Assembly: GCF_047511655.1 (NCBI RefSeq)
Contig: NC_133402.1
Location: 61,446,951 to 61,510,950, forward strand
Direction: 5' to 3'
Length of the DNA: 64,000 nucleotides
Source: Castor canadensis
Lineage: Eukaryota; Chordata; Mammalia; Rodentia; Castoridae
Shown piece by piece: positions 59,071 to 64,000 of the stretch (positions are counted from its first letter, which is position 1; each line of letters begins with the position of its first letter). The translations under genes and the position numbers were made by a program. The notes under the pieces were generated by a model, which saw only the letters and a program-made list of their open reading frames with translations, was not told the origin of the DNA and made no database searches.

Positions 59071-59740
59071 TAGCGCTCTTAACCCTAACTGCTTTGGTTT
59101 TTTTGTATTTTCACCAAAAACCTGCCTATTTTAGTAAACACTCTGGGAAGTTAACTCATTGTGCCTGATTCGGGAAGGCCTGGTGTCTCCAGTTAGCATC
59201 CAAGGGTGGTCCTCACAGCTGAACGCGTTTCCACACAGTTTTGGGGCATCTACCGGGTGTTAAGTAGCCTCTGGGCTCCGATGAGGCCGGGGAGGGGACA
59301 GGCAGGGCCTGGTAGCTCGGATTCAGGGCAGGTCCCAGGGCTCAGGTTTCCTTGTCCTCACTTCTCATTAAAAAGATGCAGCCGTTGGTTATCTGTTCTC
59401 TAAGCTTTTCTTCCATGACTCTTCCTGCTTAAAAGTTGTACTGACTACAATTAGCTGTCCCCGCATCGTCACTCGCCCTGACCACCTGGGGCGTCTCAGC
59501 AAACACCTTCAGCAGTGAGATCCATTCCTAAAAATGGCAGCAAAGCTTTTCTCAGATCCTAAAATAACAAAATTACCAACCTGAAAGAATGGCGTGGACC
59601 GGAATGCTTGGGGCCTGTCCCAGGTTTTCCTTTGCTGATGTGATTCACACTGGCAGCCTCGCAGTCGGTGGGGACATTTTCTTTCCTGGCTTACAAACAT
59701 TTATGTACTTGAGCCTCGGGCAAAATAAAATACTCTCTCA
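59071..59740. other. Intron, unique stretch
   Basis: No recognised repeat or exon. Confidence 0.4.
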
Positions 59741-60180
59741 TTTTAGGGAAAGACAGTTCTCTGCAGCCATCCAGAGTAATTTACTAGATTCTCTAACACT
59801 GTGTGTTATTTTTTAAAGGCATATTTTTTAAAAGATGGATTCTCTTTGGTGTTGCATTTTTGCAAGATAATAAATTCACGTTGGCAGCAGTTTTTAAAGT
59901 ATTGCCAAAGTTAATCGGGCTTTCAGGCAGCAGGGGTTTGCCGATAGAACAATCGATCAATTGATCTTTGCTTCTTTTCATGCTGATTGAACGTGCAGTT
60001 TGGTTGTGAACTTCTGTTCAATTGGAAAATGTAGACACATTTCTGAGCCATTTTATTATCCAAAGAACAGGTCATTTCATTATTCAGAGAAAATGTGTAT
60101 AAACTCATAGGTCATTTCATTATTTGGGGAAAGTTGTATATTAGTGACTTAGATAATGTCTGGACTTACCATAAATACCC
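59741..60180. promoter_or_regulatory. Candidate conserved intronic element with 40-bp tandem duplication
   Basis: AT-rich and repeat-free, with a palindromic patch of ATCGATCAATTGATC near 59951 and two adjacent 40-bp units beginning AGGTCATTTCATTATT at 60069 and 60109. Regulatory role is inferred from composition only. Confidence 0.35.
60069..60148. repeat. Imperfect 40-bp tandem duplication
   Basis: Two copies of AGGTCATTTCATTATT followed by similar GGGAAA/GAGAAA and TGTATA segments. Confidence 0.8.
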
Positions 60181-60710
60181 TGTGCAAGAAGCACAGGACC
60201 AAACGTGGGAGCTGCCTTTGCATTTGCAGCCAATCCCTCTGATGGAGAGGGTGGGCTGGGAGGGCAGGGTTAAAATGCAGGGGACAATGAGAGCCACTGC
60301 CACCCAGGCCAAAGCTCCCCAGGCCAGGACCCAAGGAATGGCTGTGAAGGTAAAGGAGAGAGAGATAGATGGAGACTCAGAAGGGAGAAGAATCTGCAAG
60401 ATTAGGGAAGAGGGGGCAGGGGGAGGGACGGGGTGGGAGAACTCAGAACAACTCCAGCCTGGGGCGGCATCACTGCTGGGGGCATCGGTGGCCTCCCAGC
60501 ACCCCAGCCAGGGTGTCAGGGTAGGGGACAGACTGATTGCAGGCAAAGTTGAATCTCCAGGTGCCATGTTCAGCAGAGGTCAAGGGCACAGCTGACCTTA
60601 CAGAGAGGGCACTGTGTGTCCAGGGGTCACAATGAAACTGGAACCTGAAAATGATTAAGCCAGAGCACCTGGGGCCTTCTGACCACTAATCCTCTGTGTT
60701 GTCTCTTCAG
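60181..60710. other. Intron upstream of PXYLP1 coding exon 4
   Basis: The open frame at 60095-60595 lies in intron; purine-rich patch at 60350-60440. No exon or repeat recognised before the acceptor at 60709-60710. Confidence 0.5.
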
Positions 60711-60850
60711 GAAACCCTACCACCCCAAACTGGAAGCTTTTGTTAGCCACATGGCAAAGGGACCTGGAGCCTCCTTTGAAAGCCCCTTAAACTCCCTGCC
60801 TCTCTACCCCAACCACCCGCTCTGTGAAATGGGAGAGCTCACGCAGACAG
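60711..60850 (+). CDS. PXYLP1: PXYLP1 coding exon 4 (residues 122-168)
   Basis: The acceptor is TTGTCTCTTCAG at 60710 and the donor GACAG|GTATGT at 60851; 140 bp, phase 2 in and phase 1 out. The arginine codon is rebuilt across the junction (AG|G), then KPYHPKLEAF and, near the end, LCEMGELTQTG. This last motif is the 'G-x-LT-x-xG' element that follows the active-site loop in histidine acid phosphatases. The open frame upstream in the intron is accidental. Confidence 0.95.
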
Positions 60851-61017
60851 GTATGTGTGACTGCAACCCACCCACTGTCCCTCCCACCCACCCCTCCATT
60901 CGGAGCCGGTTCCCTGGGTAAGGGCCGCGAGACTCAGAGAAGCACGCAGACTGGCATCTTGAAGAACTCAGAGACTCCAAAGTATCTGATTACACATCTG
61001 CAAAAATAGCCTTTTGG

Positions 61018-61200
61018 AGCCAGGCACAGTGGCTCGCACCTGTAATCCCAGCTACTCTGGAGGTAGAGATGGAAAATTGAGGTTGGAGGCCAATTTGGGC
61101 AAAAAAAAATGTCAGTGAGACCCTATGTCAAAAAACAGCCCAGTCATGGTACCAGCTATGTGGAAGACACATGAATGTGTGCTGGAGAATGGACAGCTAC
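61018..61200 (+). mobile_element. B1 SINE plus start of a second B1 unit (truncated three-part SINE)
   Basis: GCACAGTGGCTCGCACCTGT, then at about 61134 a second unit start (CAGCCCAGTCATGGTACCAG). The ID part is missing. Confidence 0.75.
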
Positions 61201-61367
61201 AAGGGCAGGTGACAGAGGGATATGGGATGGGTGACTCCAACACCTCATGTCAGTTCCTGGGTTTTCTGACAGGTTCTGATCAAAACAAAGAACAGGCACC
61301 CCTTGATTTATATTGGCTTCTGGAAACTCAGTCGATGTTAACATTATTGTAAAATGGTTTCATGGTG

Positions 61368-61500
61368 CTAGGCATCATGGCGAAAGCCTATGATCCCAGC
61401 ACTTGAAAAGGTGAGGGAGGAGGATTGCAAGTTACAAGCAAGCTCCACAGAGAGTTCAAGGCCAGTCTGGGATTTGAGACCTGTCTCAAAAAATGAAAAA
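61368..61500 (+). mobile_element. B1-type SINE monomer
   Basis: GCATCATGGCGAAAGCCTAT, GATCCCAGCACTTGAAAAGG and GTTCAAGGCCAGTCTGGGAT. Confidence 0.85.
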
Positions 61501-63857
61501 GATAAAATGGTTTTATGTTTATAGACACAAGAAACCAGAGTGAGGTTCTACGTGCAAGTATTCAAATACGTTTTCACGTGGGACTGTCTTGTGGCACATT
61601 CAAAATTCATGGGGACAGAGAACAGCTGTCCTGTGGAGAGGTCCCTGGTCCCTCCCCATTCAGTGACAGGCATGCCACTCCCCATGTCTTTGTGATACCT
61701 CAGCCCCCTAATCTCCCCGAGGGCAGTGCCACACTGAGAACTGCTAGTGAGGCTGTCCTAGAGAACAGAAAAGAACTCAAGCAAAAAGTGACTGTCGTGG
61801 TAGACAGTCAGAAGTGACCATAGACTCCAAGGGCAAGAATGCAACCAGGCCTCCTCCAGAGGCTGCAACCAGGAATTAAAGTCTGTCTCATCCCTGCCTC
61901 TCTGTGGCTTTTTGCTGTGTGTCAGTCAGTGGATTGGCAGCCCTAACTCCACCCAGAGACAAGCTTGCAGGTCTAGATTCTTGAGAGAGACTCCTCAGAG
62001 GTCCTTGGAGGGCCTTCAGCTCTGGGTGAGGGTCAGGGTGGCCTGATGGGGGAGGCGTTCACACACTGAAGCTAATCTTCTTTGGACTTTTCTTCTCAAG
62101 TGATCTATTAACAACTTCGTTTTCTAAATTAGTATTAATTAAAAATCACTTTACGATACCATTTGCTCGTCTTCTCTGTTTAACGGGCACTTTTATTGGA
62201 AATGTCATTAAAATTGCATAGCTGTTATAATAACCACTTATAACGGGCACACTTAGTCCCCCTCCTCCTCATTTGTGCCTACTTCGCTCAGGAGGCCCTG
62301 GCAGTGGCTGAGTGTGGGGAGTGCCTCTGTCCTCCCTGTCCTAACAGTGGAACAAAGGCCTTAGAGAATCAACGCAGGCCTGCAAAACAGGGCACCCAAT
62401 CTCTTCCCAGCAGAGCTGGCAGTAAAGTCAGTGTGTGCAGAGCGCCTCACACAGGGCTGGCCTGAGACAGGCCTCCAGGAATGCAGCTAATGTCACAGAG
62501 CTTCCAGGGCACCTGGGTCAGGAAGAAATTACTCACCACCTAGGAGAGGAAGAAGGTGGATGGAGCCAGGCACTGGCTGAGAGGTGTGTGCAGGGGATAA
62601 GAAGCCCTCGTATTTCTGGCGTGAAAATGTAGAAGAGGCCCTGTGAGCAGGAACAAAGAGCACAAAATTGGGACCAGGTGGCTCCGCCGTTTAACTGAGT
62701 GGCTGAGGGCCTTAGTTTCTTACCATAAGAAAAACTGGTGATAATGGCAGTAACCTTCTGGGATGAGAAAGGCCTGGCACGCCGTGAGCACTCCACCCTC
62801 ACTGTATTTAGTCTAACACGACATAGGGTAGGCCGAGGGGTGAACTGGAGCCAGACCTGCTCTGCACGGCCCGCACTCGCAGGTTGCCTCTATTTTGTCA
62901 GATGCTGAGGCCTGACCCAGCCCAGGTGCCTGTGGGCACTCAGCCCTCACAGCTGTTTATCCACAACAGGACCCCACATCCTCCATCTTTGAGGCTGGGC
63001 AGACCCCCTTCCCAGGTCAACACATTTCCCCTCTGTCTCGCCTTTTTTCTGTCTAAGTCGCCCTCGTCTTGGTATGAAACCATCCAAACCTTTTGGACAT
63101 CAGAACAAATGACATGACTGGTCATAGGACCTGTGTGTGCTTCACACCCCTAACCAAAATGGCATTCCTCACCTACTGCAGGCTGGAGGCCGAGCTTGAT
63201 TTTGGTTTGCCTTCTCCTGCTGAAATGTGAGGCATTTTCAACTTGTTTAAAAGGTAATTTATTATTGCACCATGGGCGTCCATGGTAAATTTAAGATTTC
63301 CTGTTTCCACCTGTGTTCCCTCCACCCGTCTGTGCCCGCCATTACCCCCAGGAAATCATTGACACTGGTTTCCTGTGCATCCCTCTCAAAGCTCCTGAAT
63401 TCAGAGAGCAGGCAAGTGTGAGTACACATTCTTGCTTTTCCCTCATTTTTATTCCAAAGGCACGTAACAAACATCCCGGCCCACACTTTGCCTTTTTTTC
63501 AATGTTTTGCCATACCTGGAAGATTGGTCCCCACCGCACAAAGAGTGCCCCCTTGTGGATAAGCCTGGAAGGCCCTGCAGGACCAGGCACAACATCCCAG
63601 GAGGTAGCAGAGCTGGGCAGTGGAGGGGAAACGGGGAGTTGGTCCTTGTGCTCCCTACAGAGGCTGTGCCCCACTCTGCACAGCCCTTCCCGGACACCCC
63701 GAGGGGCTCCCTCAGCAGGTTGATGGGAACCTGTTCTTGTGACTTCCCATGGTGGGGACAGGCTCCATTGTGCTCTCTTACACTGATGTCCTTCCCCTCG
63801 CTGTTCCTTTGGCGGTGCTCATGGTAGTCAGGAACGCCTGTGTCCCCTGTCTTTCAG
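61501..63857. other. Intron before PXYLP1 coding exon 5
   Basis: AT-rich repeat-free patch at 62090-62260; otherwise nothing recognised. Frames at 63313-63827 end near, but are not part of, the exon at 63858. Confidence 0.45.
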
Positions 63858-64000
63858 GAGTCGTACAGCACTTGCAGAATGGCCAGCTGCTGAGGGACAT
63901 CTACCTAAAGAAACACAAACTCCTGCCCCATAACTGGTCCACAGAGCAGCTGTACTTGGAGACCACGGGGAAGAGCCGCACCCTGCAGAGCGGGCTGGCT
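63858..64000 (+). CDS. PXYLP1: PXYLP1 coding exon 5, partial (residues 169-216), cut by window end
   Basis: The acceptor is CCTGTCTTTCAG at 63857, phase 1. The exon is open to the last base of the window and ends in frame after codon 216. It continues GVVQHLQNGQ, then an RDIYLKKHKLL helix, then TTGKSRTLQSG, in which R209-T210-x-x-S213 corresponds to the second conserved phosphate-pocket arginine region of histidine acid phosphatases. An NWS sequon (N194) is a possible N-glycosylation site. The proton-donor HD motif and the C-terminus lie beyond the window. Confidence 0.95.

Larger units (their letters stand above)
9760..64000 (+). other. PXYLP1: PXYLP1 gene, 5' portion (promoter to coding exon 5)
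   Basis: The gene span was inferred by joining five exons whose translation matches 2-phosphoxylose phosphatase 1 as I know it from mammals. The enzyme is a Golgi type II membrane protein of the histidine acid phosphatase family. It removes the phosphate from 2-phosphoxylose in the glycosaminoglycan-protein linkage region, countering the xylose kinase FAM20B and allowing chain elongation. Introns seen here are about 26 kb (5'UTR), 15,040, 559, 8,091 and 3,007 bp, all GT-AG, and the frame stays open across every junction. The 3' half of the gene lies outside the window. Further non-coding 5' exons inside the 26 kb intron are possible but I could not identify any. Confidence 0.93.

Overview
The window is vertebrate nuclear DNA from a placental mammal, most likely a rodent. 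The signs are a sparse spliced gene, a single CpG island in otherwise CpG-poor sequence, ancient mammalian repeats (L2, MIR, MER5-like, Tigger-like MITEs), old L1 pieces, and many SINEs that join a 7SL-derived B1 unit to an ID-like tRNA-derived unit. The SINE right half, which reads like 'CCCTGAGTTCAAACCCCAG' followed by TACCACC and an A tail, resembles what I know from beaver and related castorimorph rodents. That species call is an inference.

The only protein-coding gene I can support is the 5' part of PXYLP1 (2-phosphoxylose phosphatase 1, formerly ACPL2) on the + strand. The layout is: upstream flank with L1 pieces and an LTR retroelement (1-9760); CpG-island promoter with two candidate non-coding first exons (about 9760-11110); a first intron of about 26 kb; the exon carrying the start codon (36603-36734); then coding exons at 51775-51933, 52493-52619, 60711-60850 and 63858-64000. 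The last one is cut by the window edge. The five coding pieces join in frame (intron phases 1, 1, 2, 1, all GT-AG) and give residues 1-216. These cover the N-terminal membrane anchor, the RHGDR catalytic motif of the histidine phosphatase fold and the start of the phosphatase domain. The rest of the protein (about 480 residues in human, from memory) lies beyond the right edge.

Everything else is intron or flank. It is filled with interspersed repeats (five three-part B1-B1-ID SINEs, many two-part B1-ID SINEs, a MaLR-type LTR-internal-LTR element, two Tigger-type MITEs, L1, L2 and MIR) and microsatellites. A few AT-rich, repeat-free stretches in the introns could be conserved regulatory elements, but this cannot be tested without alignment. 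The many short open frames elsewhere are chance frames; those in the CpG island come from GC richness. I found no CRISPR array, operon, tRNA or rRNA gene, and no new enzymatic system. The points most worth checking are the paired upstream ORFs before the PXYLP1 start, the alternative first-exon donors, the three-part SINE family, a triplicated MIR-derived tandem repeat at 39.4-39.7 kb, and the candidate intronic enhancers.
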